Of a stretch of DNA of 64,000 nt, positions 52,068 through 61,592 are shown piece by piece; position 1 is the stretch's first letter; every line of letters begins with the position of its first letter. The stretch is taken from NCBI GenBank assembly GCA_902727895.1, contig CACVAP010000086.1, positions 62,001-126,000 on the forward strand, given 5' to 3'. This DNA is from an uncultured Sulfurovum sp. Lineage in GTDB: Bacteria > Campylobacterota > Campylobacteria > Campylobacterales > Sulfurovaceae. The notes under the pieces are model-generated. The model saw only the letters and a program-made list of their open reading frames with translations, was not told the DNA's origin and made no database searches. A program made the translations under genes and the position numbers.

Positions 52068-52551
52068 TTAATTTTTCAGTAGTATCATCTATGCTGATAT
52101 TACTTTCTTCACTTTCAACTTGTTCTATTTCTTCTTCAAGAACAAGTTCTTTATCTGGATCATAAACTTCTACTTCATACCCATCCTCAATCAGCTTTTC
52201 CATACCACCTATTAGATTAACTACATTGTAGTTATGTTTGTTCCCCAAATAATTAGAAACCAGCTTAGTACGACTGGCTGTATTAGAAATAATAGCAAAC
52301 TGTTCATCTTTATCAACAATTTCATCTAAATCTTTTAAAAAGAATCTAGGCTCATAACTTTGCCCTTCATCAAAAAAAGTAAGTAGATGAGCCGTAGGGA
52401 TTATGCCCATCTTTTTCCACTCACCTTCGGTTCTAATATCAATTATTTTTATTTTATTTGCTTCCACAAATTCTGTACTAACCTCTACATTGCTAACCTC
52501 AGCCATTAAGGCTGAAGCCATCAGTAATAAACTAAGTAAAGTTTTTTTCAT
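52057..52551 (-). CDS. periplasmic rhodanese-like protein lacking catalytic Cys
   Basis: The 164-residue protein has a signal peptide (MKKTLLSLLLMASALMA) and a rhodanese domain: IIDIRTEGEWKKMGIIPTAH and the loop IISNTASRTKLVSN. At the position of the catalytic Cys (C-R-S-G-N-R-S in active enzymes) it has Ser89 (S-N-T-A-S-R-T), so sulfur transfer is not expected. An acidic tail follows (ELVLEEEIEQVESEESNIS). It may bind a protein or anion instead. Confidence 0.85.
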   Translation of the reverse strand: MKKTLLSLLLMASALMAEVSNVEVSTEFVEANKIKIIDIRTEGEWKKMGIIPTAHLLTFFDEGQSYEPRFFLKDLDEIVDKDEQFAIISNTASRTKLVSNYLGNKHNYNVVNLIGGMEKLIEDGYEVEVYDPDKELVLEEEIEQVESEESNISIDDTTEKLIIK

Positions 52552-52643
52552 TCAATAATATCCTTGTTAAATTCTAAGTGTTAATAATAACAAATAATCG
52601 TGAATAATTTGTATCCTTAACTTAAATAATTAATCAAAAACTA

Positions 52644-54176
52644 TTAATGTAAAAAGTGTCTCACTGTTGTGAAGTAAAGAGAAATTCCATGCTCATTCGC
52701 AGCTTCTATAACTTCTTCATCTCTAATTGATCCACCAGGCTCAATAATGGCTTTGATTCCAGCTGCTGCTGCTGCATCAATACTATCACGGAATGGGAAG
52801 AATGCTTCTGAAGCCATTGCTGCTCCACTTACATCTAGATCCATCTCTTTTGCTTTCTTTAACGCACACTGAGCAGCATCTACACGTGAAGTCATACCCA
52901 TACCTACAGCTACCATTGCTGAGTCTTTTACATACACAACACAGTTAGACTTAGTCAGTCCAGCAACTTTCCATGCAATCTCTAAATCTTTCATCTCTTG
53001 CTCTGTTGCAGTCAATTCAGATTTTTTATGTGCGTTATGTACTTCGTTGTCACAAATACAATCAGAATTTTGATAAACAAATCCACCATCTACATGTTTA
53101 AAGTCATGAGAATCTTTTGACATTACAAGTTTTGTACCACCTTGTGAGAACAATTTAAGACGCTTTTTCTTTTCAAAAACTTCTAACGCTTCTGGTTCAA
53201 AATCTGCTGCCATTACTACTTCTAAGAAAATTTCATTCATTTTGATTGCCATCTCTTTAGTAACAATACCATTTACAGCAACTACCCCACCAAATGCAGA
53301 GACAGGATCACATCTAAGTGCTTCTGTATAAGACTCTAACAGAGTTCCTTTAATTGCAAATCCACATGGATTACCATGTTTTACAATACATACTGCATTT
53401 TCATCACCAAAACTTGAAGCAATTTTTAACGCACCATTTACATCATTGATATTATTGAAAGATGCTTCACCTTTTACTTGTTTAAAGTTCTCTGTAAAGT
53501 GATTGTCAAACTCATACAATGCACCTTTTTGGTGTGGATTTTCTCCGTAACGTGTTTGAAATGATTTTTTACCAGTGATAAATTGATACTCACCAAAACC
53601 ATCATTAAAACGACCGTTCATGTAGTTTGCAATCATTGAATCATACGCTGCTGTATGTTCAAATGCTTTAATCATTAAATTACGTCTAAACTCTAAATCA
53701 TCTGATTTATTTTCTAAAGCTTCAACAACTGAACTGTAATCATTCGCATCCGTAACAATAAGTACATCATTAAAGTTTTTAGCTGCTGAACGTACCATTG
53801 TTGGTCCACCAATATCAATGTTTTCAATAATCTCATCAAAATCTTCTGTACGGTCAATGGTCTCTTTAAAAGGATAAAGATTTACACATACTAAGTCGAT
53901 TCCTTCTACACCAAGCTCTTTAGCTTGTGCTACATGTCCTGCATCTCCACGTTTATGTAAAATCCCACCATGAACATAAGGGTTTAGTGTTTTAACACGT
54001 CCTTCAAAACACTCTGGAAACTTGGTTACTTCATCAATTTCAATAACCTTAACACCCGATTCAGATAACTTTTTGTATGTACCACCCGTTGAGATAATGT
54101 CCCAACCCATCTTTTCTAAACCCTGTGCGAACTCTACAATGCCACTTTTATCACTAACGCTCAATAATGCTCTCAT
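52644..54176 (-). CDS. purH: bifunctional AICAR formyltransferase/IMP cyclohydrolase
   Basis: PurH catalyses the last two steps of IMP synthesis. The 510-residue product has the N-terminal cyclohydrolase domain ([43 protein letters not shown]) and the C-terminal transformylase domain ([53 protein letters not shown]). Length is normal. Confidence 0.97.
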   Translation of the reverse strand: MRALLSVSDKSGIVEFAQGLEKMGWDIISTGGTYKKLSESGVKVIEIDEVTKFPECFEGRVKTLNPYVHGGILHKRGDAGHVAQAKELGVEGIDLVCVNLYPFKETIDRTEDFDEIIENIDIGGPTMVRSAAKNFNDVLIVTDANDYSSVVEALENKSDDLEFRRNLMIKAFEHTAAYDSMIANYMNGRFNDGFGEYQFITGKKSFQTRYGENPHQKGALYEFDNHFTENFKQVKGEASFNNINDVNGALKIASSFGDENAVCIVKHGNPCGFAIKGTLLESYTEALRCDPVSAFGGVVAVNGIVTKEMAIKMNEIFLEVVMAADFEPEALEVFEKKKRLKLFSQGGTKLVMSKDSHDFKHVDGGFVYQNSDCICDNEVHNAHKKSELTATEQEMKDLEIAWKVAGLTKSNCVVYVKDSAMVAVGMGMTSRVDAAQCALKKAKEMDLDVSGAAMASEAFFPFRDSIDAAAAAGIKAIIEPGGSIRDEEVIEAANEHGISLYFTTVRHFLH

Positions 54177-54314
54177 ATACTATACCTTCAAAATATTTTT
54201 GAAATTATAACAAAATCTAGTAAATGTTTTGTTTTAAATAAATTAAAAGCTTAATCGTAGTACCATTTATTAAAGTTGATTTATGTTTTTTATTAATAGT
54301 ATAGAGGAGAGATT

Positions 54315-55082
54315 ATGGACTTATTTAGGAACATACTTTTAGGTATTTTATTTTTACAATTTTTGATTTTTCTTTATGTAAAGCTTATTGATGAGCCAGC
54401 ACAAACTTACGCATATACTGAAAGTAACCAAAACATTCAAAAACAACTTGACCTTGAAGCCCTTGTCAATCAGTCTATCAATGAGATTATGCATGGTTCA
54501 AAAGAACTTCCACAATCTTCTGAATATACTTTATGGGATAAAGAGATGATAGACCAACTCAATAAAGAAATTCAAAGTTTTAATGATGAAATTAAAAAAA
54601 TTGTTGAGAAAACAAGTCCTATAGGTAAAGAACAAATAGTCGTACAAAAAGCTGAAATAAAAAAAGAAAAAATCATTCCTAAAATTTCTATGACAAAAAA
54701 AGTAGAAAAATATGCAAAAGGAAAACTCGGACAAAAATATGTTTGGGGTGCAACTGGACCTAAAACCTTTGACTGCTCAGGCTTTACTAAAGATGTATAT
54801 AAATCCACAACAGGTATTAAAATTCCAAGGGTATCAAGAGATCAAGCAAAAGTTGGAACCTATGTAAAGTATGAAGAATTAAAACGAGGAGACATGGTGT
54901 TCTTTGATACAGAAAAAAAGTATACGGGAAAAGTCAATCATGTGGGTATTTACTTGAGTGCTAACAACTTCATTCATGCCAGTTCAGCAAAAAAGAAAGT
55001 CATTATTACAAATTTTAAAAAGAAACCTTTTTATAAAAAACGTTTCTTATGGGGAAGACGCATTGTTAAAAATGCATCCTAA
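54315..55082 (+). CDS. NlpC/P60 family putative peptidoglycan endopeptidase
   Basis: The 255-residue protein has an N-terminal membrane anchor (LLGILFLQFLIFLYVKLI), a helical linker and a C-terminal NlpC/P60 domain: YVWGATGPKTFDCSGFTKDV with the catalytic Cys, ELKRGDMVFFDT, VNHVGIYLS with the His and FIHAS. It would cleave peptide stems in peptidoglycan. GGAGAG precedes the ATG. Confidence 0.93.
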   Translation: MDLFRNILLGILFLQFLIFLYVKLIDEPAQTYAYTESNQNIQKQLDLEALVNQSINEIMHGSKELPQSSEYTLWDKEMIDQLNKEIQSFNDEIKKIVEKTSPIGKEQIVVQKAEIKKEKIIPKISMTKKVEKYAKGKLGQKYVWGATGPKTFDCSGFTKDVYKSTTGIKIPRVSRDQAKVGTYVKYEELKRGDMVFFDTEKKYTGKVNHVGIYLSANNFIHASSAKKKVIITNFKKKPFYKKRFLWGRRIVKNAS

Positions 55083-55084
55083 GA

Positions 55085-55109
55085 AGCTTGAACCAGTGTA
55101 GTTCAAGCT
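55085..55109. terminator. 9-bp hairpin between convergent nlpC and yeeE-type genes
   Basis: agcttgaac and gttcaagct form a perfect 9-bp stem with a 7-nt loop, three bases after the nlpC stop. It probably terminates both convergent transcripts, although neither side has a long T-run. Confidence 0.6.
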
Positions 55110-55116
55110 CTAAAGA

Positions 55117-55758
55117 CTAACGTAATGCATCTTTATCTTCTAACTCATCTTCCATTTCTAACTTTGGAATCAAGATAGCAATAAGTACAACAACAGCACC
55201 AAAAATCAATACTGACATTTCTTCATTTCCCTCAAATATATTAGGTAAAATAGTTGTTCCCAAACTCTCCCCTTGCAGAGGTTGGAAAACATCGTCATAA
55301 AATAGTGTAAAGACAAGTCCACCCAATAGACCTCCTATTGCCCCTACCATAACATCTATTCTTCCTTCAGCCATAGATACAGGACCTGTACCTGGACATT
55401 TACCTAAAATTGCCATGGAAGCTCCAAATAGTATTCCACCAATAATTAACCCTGGTAAGATTATGGGTTTAACATGTAAGTTAGTCACTCCAGCCTCTAC
55501 CATAAAATAAATAGCAATACTTGAAAGTCCTACAGCTAAAAAAAGCATTTTAGGAACAATTGTATCTTTTAACATTGCAAAACCTGCAATCTTTTCAAAC
55601 TTATCAACTCTTGCGTATTGGACTATTCCTCCAAAAATAACCCCAATCAAGAAAACCAATGCAACTGAACCATGACCTTGCTCAATAACACTTTCAATCA
55701 TTTGATAAAATCTGCTTAAAATACCTTCACCATCTGTTTTAAATATTACTTCGTTCAT
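55117..55758 (-). CDS. YeeE/YedE family transporter, second half
   Basis: The 213-residue membrane protein has about five helices and the YeeE/YedE (sulfur transport) motif LGKCPGTGPVSMAEGRIDV, containing a conserved Cys. Pairs of half-length YeeE proteins substitute for the full-length thiosulfate carrier TsuA/YeeE. Next to the sox genes it may import thiosulfate or other sulfur compounds; the substrate is inference. It overlaps the upstream half by 1 nt. Confidence 0.88.
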   Translation of the reverse strand: MNEVIFKTDGEGILSRFYQMIESVIEQGHGSVALVFLIGVIFGGIVQYARVDKFEKIAGFAMLKDTIVPKMLFLAVGLSSIAIYFMVEAGVTNLHVKPIILPGLIIGGILFGASMAILGKCPGTGPVSMAEGRIDVMVGAIGGLLGGLVFTLFYDDVFQPLQGESLGTTILPNIFEGNEEMSVLIFGAVVVLIAILIPKLEMEDELEDKDALR

Positions 55759-56276
55759 TAACTACCCTTTGTATTATAGAAAAATTTACCGGTAATAAGT
55801 AATGTAGCCATTACCACTCCACCAAAAACCATTGCTGACATTGCTAACTGACTCATCCCTGAAAGGAAATGTCCAGAGGTACATCCACCAGCTAATCTTG
55901 CACCAATAATCATTATAAATCCTGCAAAAAAGCTCCAAGATAATCTTGAAAGAACTGAGTTGTTTTTGTATTTTTTCCATCCACTTGGAACTAAAGAAAA
56001 TCTAAATGTTTTAGTGATAAATACCGAGGTAATAAACCCTCCAAAGAGAACACCTATAAGCATGACACCTTCCCATGCACCAGCATTATTAATACTTTTT
56101 AAGTACGTATAATGTTCGGGATCAAGGTTAAATATCAGCCCTGATATATAAGGAACATACGTCGAAGCACCGATTGGTCTATCAGCGCCAAATGTTGAAA
56201 TTGTCAATAGTAAAAGTAGTGACATTAATATACCACCCATCCACCATGACAAGCGATTTGCTTTTTTGTGTGCCAT
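55758..56276 (-). CDS. YeeE/YedE family transporter, first half
   Basis: The 172-residue membrane protein has about four helices and the conserved-Cys motif GARLAGGCTSGHFLSGMSQL of the YeeE/YedE family. It overlaps the second half by 1 nt, and the two probably form one carrier. AAAGGA lies upstream (minus strand), and TATAAT is present at about 56314-56322 on the minus strand. Confidence 0.88.
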   Translation of the reverse strand: MAHKKANRLSWWMGGILMSLLLLLTISTFGADRPIGASTYVPYISGLIFNLDPEHYTYLKSINNAGAWEGVMLIGVLFGGFITSVFITKTFRFSLVPSGWKKYKNNSVLSRLSWSFFAGFIMIIGARLAGGCTSGHFLSGMSQLAMSAMVFGGVVMATLLITGKFFYNTKGS

Positions 56277-56646
56277 TGAAAATCCTTTGTTGTTTTATTC
56301 AGTATAATAGAACATTATAATTTTTATTACTTATATTACTTAATAAAATATATTAAAATATATTTTGTTACAAAGGTAAACAAATTGGACAAAAATACTC
56401 CTATTTAAACACTTAGATAAGAACAGTATCTAATATATGCTACTTAATGTTACGAATATTAATTTTATTGAAGTGAAAAGTGATAAAAAACAATACTATT
56501 CGTAGTATTAAGAAAAAATTATTTATTTTCTTCTTAAAGAATAAATAAAAAATATTAAATATTTTTTATTTATTAGTATAGTATTTTATTAAAGATAATA
56601 TAAGGTTATAGGGAAGTGAGTACAAAAATATGTACCCAAAGAGAGG
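56277..56646. other. AT-rich intergenic region, no gene seen
   Basis: This 370-nt stretch between the yeeE-type pair and the DUF302 gene is very AT-rich. It has several TATAAT-like sequences on the minus strand that could serve the yeeE pair, and short palindromes such as gtacaaaaatatgtac near 56620-56635. I see no reading frame, RNA gene or riboswitch that I could support. Confidence 0.6.
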
Positions 56647-57624
56647 TTACTCCATTAAAGAAGTTAAAATTTTATTCATTGTTGCTTGTGCATCTTCAAG
56701 AACTTTCAAATCTTTTTTATCAGAAATTGCAAGTGATGAAACCCAATTATAAACAGATGGAAAAGCAGCTTTCATTTCATCTTCATCCTTTTTCTTGGCA
56801 AAATAAAGAGAACATGGTGCAAATGCTCCAGCTTCTGGACGTGTGTTAGCAATGCTATAAATTACAGGTAATTTACAAACTGAATAAACTTCATAAAAAT
56901 CATAACCTTCATAGTTTTCTTCTTCAAAATCATCACCTAAATTATTGTGTCCTGCAATAACAAAACCGTTTGGTGCTAACTCTCCTTCAAAACCCATTTT
57001 AAGTTCATCTAATTCGTCTTCCCACTCTTCAGCATCCATCTCCATAGAATAAGTCGTTACCAACTCACCTGATGCCTTAGCTACTTTATAGGCTAACTTT
57101 TCAAACTTACCATTAGTCAATGCACTTTCCAATGCTTGAACAACCAATGCTCTTAAATCAGTTAAAAGCTTTTCATCAGCTGGTATTTTCATAATTTTTG
57201 CCATTGCCTCTGCTGACAAAGTAGAAACAGAAATTTTCTTGTCACCTTTTTTAGTATAAATAGACATACTCATTGGTGCAAAAAGACCTACATTCTCATA
57301 CTTTTTCGCCAATTCAAGTACCACATCTTTTTTGTAAAATGTAAAAAGATTGTAAACATCAAAACTTGTCTCTTTAAATTGTTTTTCAAATGGTGTGTTC
57401 ATATCTCGGTTAGCAGAAACAAAAAAACCAGCTTTTTCAAACGCAGCTTGAATCGTTTTAGGTGTGATTTTCCCATCTTTATTATCTGCTGTAAAAACTT
57501 TAATATCTTCTGTTGTTTCAACTACTTTAGTTTCTTTTATTTTCTCTACTTTAGTAGCCTCTATAGCTACTACGCTTGTTAACAACAAAGATGTCAATAA
57601 CATATTTTTAATGATTAGTTTCAT
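56647..57624 (-). CDS. secreted DUF302-containing protein
   Basis: The 325-residue protein has a signal peptide (IIKNMLLTSLLLTSVVA) and two DUF302-like halves, with NTPFEKQFKETSFDVYNLFT in the first and YEGYDFYEVYSVCKLPVIYS in the second. It is last in the sox gene run and probably periplasmic. DUF302 function is unknown; proteins of this family often accompany sulfur oxidation genes. Confidence 0.82.
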   Translation of the reverse strand: MKLIIKNMLLTSLLLTSVVAIEATKVEKIKETKVVETTEDIKVFTADNKDGKITPKTIQAAFEKAGFFVSANRDMNTPFEKQFKETSFDVYNLFTFYKKDVVLELAKKYENVGLFAPMSMSIYTKKGDKKISVSTLSAEAMAKIMKIPADEKLLTDLRALVVQALESALTNGKFEKLAYKVAKASGELVTTYSMEMDAEEWEDELDELKMGFEGELAPNGFVIAGHNNLGDDFEEENYEGYDFYEVYSVCKLPVIYSIANTRPEAGAFAPCSLYFAKKKDEDEMKAAFPSVYNWVSSLAISDKKDLKVLEDAQATMNKILTSLME

Positions 57625-57664
57625 TTTCTTCCTTTTTGATTTTTAATTATTTAATTTTTAAATA

Positions 57665-58114
57665 TTATGGTCGTACATACACATAACCACCAAGTTGTCG
57701 TTCAATAATCTCAACAATCCCAGCAGTTACAACTTCTACATCTTTGAGTAACTCTTTCTCTTTAATATCATGTGTTGTCATTGTGTTCTTACAGGCTATG
57801 AACTCTACGGTATCATACATCATTAATGACTTAAGTCTTTTTTGAATATCTTTGTCAAAAAAGTCTGACTTTTGTAAAACAGATTTAATTCCTTTTGAGT
57901 AAGCCACAATCACAACTTCACATTTATCAACTCCATAGAATTTGACCACATTACTTACCGATGACAATACATGTGAGATTTCACCTTCATCTGCTGAGGT
58001 AATAGGAAAAACAAATTTTCGAGGGTTTACCATAGAAGGTTTTGGTTCAGCCAACTCTGTCTCTGCTAAAACAAAGGTCGTAAGCAGTGCTAATAAAACT
58101 AATAATCTTTTCAT
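57665..58114 (-). CDS. periplasmic DsrE-family protein
   Basis: The 149-residue protein has a signal peptide (MKRLLVLLALLTTFVLAE) and a DsrE/DsrF-like fold (VDKCEVVIVAYSKGIKSVLQ, VEFIACKNTMTTHDI) with a Cys in the position typical of sulfur-binding DsrE proteins. It overlaps the thioredoxin gene by 4 nt, within the sox cluster, so a role in sulfur handling in the periplasm is likely. Confidence 0.82.
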   Translation of the reverse strand: MKRLLVLLALLTTFVLAETELAEPKPSMVNPRKFVFPITSADEGEISHVLSSVSNVVKFYGVDKCEVVIVAYSKGIKSVLQKSDFFDKDIQKRLKSLMMYDTVEFIACKNTMTTHDIKEKELLKDVEVVTAGIVEIIERQLGGYVYVRP

Positions 58115-58506
58115 ATTCTATTCCTTAATAAATCCATAAAATCTTTTTTTCCCCAAGAACCAGGAAGTTTAGAAAGAATCTTTCCCTCTTTATCTATAAA
58201 AATAAAAGTGGGGGTAATCTCTCTTTTAATCCCTAAAGGTATTTCCTCTTTATCTACATTGACTGTGACTGATATAAAATTTTCAGAAAGTAGTGTTTTA
58301 ACTTCTTCATTTTCTAAAACTTCTCTGTCCATTTTTGTACAGTACTTACAATTCTCTGCTGTTAATTTCAACATAATAGGTTTATTATTTTGTTTTGAAA
58401 GACTTAACGCTTTCTCATAAGTCATTTTCTCTGAAGAAACAAAAGCTTGTTCCTTTATCATAAACACTGAACCAAATAAGAAGCTCAAAAGCATTATAGT
58501 TTTCAT
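58111..58506 (-). CDS. thioredoxin-like protein (SoxW-like)
   Basis: The 131-residue protein has an N-terminal signal or anchor and a thioredoxin fold with the CKYC active site (LTAENCKYCTKMDREVL), the cis-Pro loop ITPTFIFID and a C-terminal helix. In sox clusters a SoxW/SoxS thioredoxin keeps SoxY reduced. That assignment is by context. It overlaps the DsrE gene. Confidence 0.88.
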   Translation of the reverse strand: MKTIMLLSFLFGSVFMIKEQAFVSSEKMTYEKALSLSKQNNKPIMLKLTAENCKYCTKMDREVLENEEVKTLLSENFISVTVNVDKEEIPLGIKREITPTFIFIDKEGKILSKLPGSWGKKDFMDLLRNRI

Positions 58507-58579
58507 TCTTACAATTTCCTCATATTAATAATTTTTACAATGCCAAATACTATTTGGCATCATAAAAATCACTAAGTAT

Positions 58580-60352
58580 TTATGAACACTTAGCCCCTTT
58601 TGTAGGACAACCACAGTCAAAATCAAGCACTTTTACATTTGACTCTAATGGAATGTCAATAACTTTCTTTTTACGAATGTAGTCAGACACTACTTCATAC
58701 ACAGCTGGTGTTTCTTTAGCTTGGTTTGCTCCTGCACTTTGCAAGTTTCCACCCCATGAAGATACACGGTATGTTTTCTTCAAGTCTATTGGTTTTCCAC
58801 CAATCATAAAGTCAGAAATTCTTTTACCTGCTTTTTCATCAATGGTAATGCTGTATGAGGCACCTGTTAAACGACTCATGTCACCACCCTGTTGAAGAAG
58901 AGGATTTTCATTAAATACATTGTCAGCAATATCTTCCATAAGCTTAGCAATTTTTTCACCCTTAAGATCAAAAGTATAGACCTCTGGGTAAGTAATTGCC
59001 GTCATTTCGTAAACGTTGTCTTTTGTAATGTCGTCACCTGGAAGAACTGTTGTTCCCCATCTGTACCCTGGGGTAAAGACAATATCAGCTTTTCCATCTT
59101 CTTGAATAGCCTGACCAATCAGTGCATCAAAGGTTGAATAAAAAGTATCTCTTTTATATAAAATATTTTTTGTTGTACCCAGTACTTCATTTAATTCTTT
59201 ATCATAGGGTTTATACCATTTAGCAATGAGTTCATCACCAGCCTTGTCAGCAGGAATAAGTTTTGAAGCAACAGGGATAAGTTTAAATTCGTAATCTTTT
59301 ACTTTACCTTTTTCAGCAACAATGTCCAATCTTCCAACATACTTACCATGAGAACCAGCAATAAGTATTACCGTGTCATTAATAACAATTGGTTTTGGAC
59401 TAGGGTCATGAGTGTGACCACTTAAAATGAAGTCAACACCTGTTACTTTTTTCGCTAACTCTTGGTCCACTGAAAAACCATCATGACTTAGAACAACAAC
59501 AGCATCTACTTTGTCTTCTTTTCTGAGTTTGTCTACATACTCTTGAAGTGTTTCATGTCTAAGTGCAAAACTCCAACCTTCAGTAAACTTTTTAGGGTTT
59601 GCAGTTGAAGTAAAAGGAAATGACTGACCAATAATACCAATCTTTGTTCCACCAATCTCTTTAATGCTCGTTGGAGGGAAAATAAGTTCTTCAAAATCAT
59701 CTGAAAAAGGGTCATTGTCAATAACATTTTGAGAAATAAACTCACCGTTAAACTTCTCAATAAGCTCAGCCACGCGCTCTTTACCATAGGTAAATTCCCA
59801 GTGTCCAACCATAACGTCAACACCCAAATAGTTTTGTGCATCAACAATGGCTTCACCTTTAGTATGAAGTGCAACAGCTGTACCTTGCCATGTATCTCCC
59901 GAGTCAAGAAGAAGAACATTTTTCTCACCACGTTCTTTTCTAATATGGTCAATAAGTGTTTTCATGTGTGCAATTCCACCCATCATTCCAAACTTTTTTG
60001 CCAACTCAGTAAAGTCATTATGGGTATCAAAGTATTGCTCTATCGAACCATCTTTCGTTCCATAGTATTCTTTAAAAGCATCACCACAAATAAACCCCGG
60101 TGTCCCAACAAGGTTTTTTGCAGAGATAAGTGTAGAAGGCTCTCTCCAATAGAGTGGCTTTATGTGTGCATGCATGTCACAGATATGAAGAATTGTCGCT
60201 TTCCCTTTTGCTTTAAACTCCATAATATCTGAAAATGATAATGTTTTAATCTTCTCTTTTGCTGCTTCGCCAGCAAACAAATTTGTACCTGTAGCACTTA
60301 GTAAACCTAAAGCACCTGCAAATTGTAAAAAGTCTCTTCTACTAATATCCAT
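58580..60352 (-). CDS. soxB: thiosulfohydrolase SoxB
   Basis: SoxB releases sulfate from SoxY-bound sulfonate in the periplasm. The 590-residue product has a Tat-type signal (MDISRRDFLQFAGAL), ILHICDMHAHIKP, LLDSGDTWQGTAVALHTKG, MVGHWEFTYG and SGHTHDP, the calcineurin-like and 5'-nucleotidase metal motifs. It carries a dinuclear Mn centre in known enzymes. It follows soxA. Confidence 0.97.
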   Translation of the reverse strand: MDISRRDFLQFAGALGLLSATGTNLFAGEAAKEKIKTLSFSDIMEFKAKGKATILHICDMHAHIKPLYWREPSTLISAKNLVGTPGFICGDAFKEYYGTKDGSIEQYFDTHNDFTELAKKFGMMGGIAHMKTLIDHIRKERGEKNVLLLDSGDTWQGTAVALHTKGEAIVDAQNYLGVDVMVGHWEFTYGKERVAELIEKFNGEFISQNVIDNDPFSDDFEELIFPPTSIKEIGGTKIGIIGQSFPFTSTANPKKFTEGWSFALRHETLQEYVDKLRKEDKVDAVVVLSHDGFSVDQELAKKVTGVDFILSGHTHDPSPKPIVINDTVILIAGSHGKYVGRLDIVAEKGKVKDYEFKLIPVASKLIPADKAGDELIAKWYKPYDKELNEVLGTTKNILYKRDTFYSTFDALIGQAIQEDGKADIVFTPGYRWGTTVLPGDDITKDNVYEMTAITYPEVYTFDLKGEKIAKLMEDIADNVFNENPLLQQGGDMSRLTGASYSITIDEKAGKRISDFMIGGKPIDLKKTYRVSSWGGNLQSAGANQAKETPAVYEVVSDYIRKKKVIDIPLESNVKVLDFDCGCPTKGAKCS

Positions 60353-60378
60353 ATTTTTTTCCTATTTTTCTTTTATAC

Positions 60379-61149
60379 TTATCGCTTAAGACCTGGAATC
60401 TCAACTTTATGTTTGTTATTTTTAGCCAAATTCGTAATGTATACTTCTAAGGCAACCATCTCTTTTGAACCAAGAGGTAAAGGCGCTTGTCCTGCATCTC
60501 TCATACACGTACGTGAGCGTTCTTGCAGTGTTACTACTTTAGAGAGTGTCATACGGTACCCAGGCCATGTTCCACCTGTATTTTGAGCACCCATCTCTGG
60601 TAATATTTGTGTTCTAAGAACCGTACCCGGTAGTGCGTGACAAGAGTTACAAGAAAGTCCTCGGTAACCTCTCTCTTCTAGGTAAAGTTTTTCACCTAAA
60701 GCATGAGCTGCTTCCATTTCTTTGTTTTCTTTTACATCAATATTAATGGGTAAATCATTTCCCAATGATTTTACATATGCCAAAAGGTTTGTCATAGATT
60801 CACTATTTAACGCATCTTTCTTTTTAGTTTGTTCCATTTGCATCACTTGTAAAACTTGGTCAAGCCCTACAACATTCCCCATTTTTTTAATGTATCTAGG
60901 AAAACCTGTAATGTACTCTGGAAGTTTCTTTTCATCAATCTCTAAAAACTTAGCCAAGGCAGCTTCGTCTCCAAGTTCTTCAAAAAGTTCCATTCCCTCT
61001 TCTACGTTCATATCTGCTGGGTTATTTTCTTTAAGTTCTTCATACATTGCTTTGTCAGCTGCTGACATAGAGAACTGTTCACCAGCAACAAGCAATGCTG
61101 TTGTCAGTGAAAGCCCCAATAGTACTTTTTTTAATAAAAGGCTATTCAT
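60379..61149 (-). CDS. soxA: SoxA, c-type cytochrome subunit of SoxAX
   Basis: SoxA of the SoxAX complex attaches thiosulfate to SoxY. The 256-residue product has a signal peptide and one CxxCH haem site (LSCNSCHALPG) plus the active-site cysteine ligand in RSRTCMRDAGQAP. It is a monohaem type. It lies between soxZ and soxB. Confidence 0.93.
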   Translation of the reverse strand: MNSLLLKKVLLGLSLTTALLVAGEQFSMSAADKAMYEELKENNPADMNVEEGMELFEELGDEAALAKFLEIDEKKLPEYITGFPRYIKKMGNVVGLDQVLQVMQMEQTKKKDALNSESMTNLLAYVKSLGNDLPINIDVKENKEMEAAHALGEKLYLEERGYRGLSCNSCHALPGTVLRTQILPEMGAQNTGGTWPGYRMTLSKVVTLQERSRTCMRDAGQAPLPLGSKEMVALEVYITNLAKNNKHKVEIPGLKR

Positions 61150-61158
61150 CTTTATGCC

Positions 61159-61512
61159 TTATGCTTTTTCAGTTTGAACTTGTTTAGGTTTAACTTTTTT
61201 ACTCTTAGAATTCTTCTCACCAAGATTGTCAATGTAATCTACGGTAATTTTCCCTTTTTTCTCAACTTTGTATTGAACAGAAAAGAATGGATCAGCTGAG
61301 ATTGATTCCCATACTTTCATTTTTGTAAATGGCTCACCCTCAAATGAAAATGTAATGTCTTCAATATAATGTGCTGGCTTAATTTCTCCACTCTCTTTGT
61401 CTTTAGCCATACCTGTTTCCATTGGGTGTTGTACCATAAAGCTTACTTTTACAATGTCACCTTCTGCATATTTTTTTGGTTTAATTTTTACAATTGCTCT
61501 TCTTTTTGCCAT
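61159..61512 (-). CDS. soxZ: SoxZ, sulfur carrier complex subunit
   Basis: SoxZ binds SoxY to form the sulfur carrier. The 117-residue product has the fold's motifs KVSFMVQHPMETGMAKDKES, AHYIEDITFSFEGEPFTKMK and SADPFFSVQY, and a Lys-rich tail. It lacks a signal peptide, as expected since it is exported with SoxY. It is downstream of soxY. Confidence 0.95.
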   Translation of the reverse strand: MAKRRAIVKIKPKKYAEGDIVKVSFMVQHPMETGMAKDKESGEIKPAHYIEDITFSFEGEPFTKMKVWESISADPFFSVQYKVEKKGKITVDYIDNLGEKNSKSKKVKPKQVQTEKA

Positions 61513-61543
61513 TTTTCATCCTTTTATATAATCATATTTTAAT

Positions 61544-61564
61544 GTTCGATAAAATCGAACCTAC
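61544..61564. repeat. gttcgat/atcgaac palindromic element between soxY and soxZ
   Basis: gttcgat-aaa-atcgaac (61544-61560) followed by CTAC. It has the same core as the elements at 47734 and 47782. Confidence 0.65.
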
Positions 61565-61592
61565 AGCTTACCAATTAACTAAAATTAAAAAA

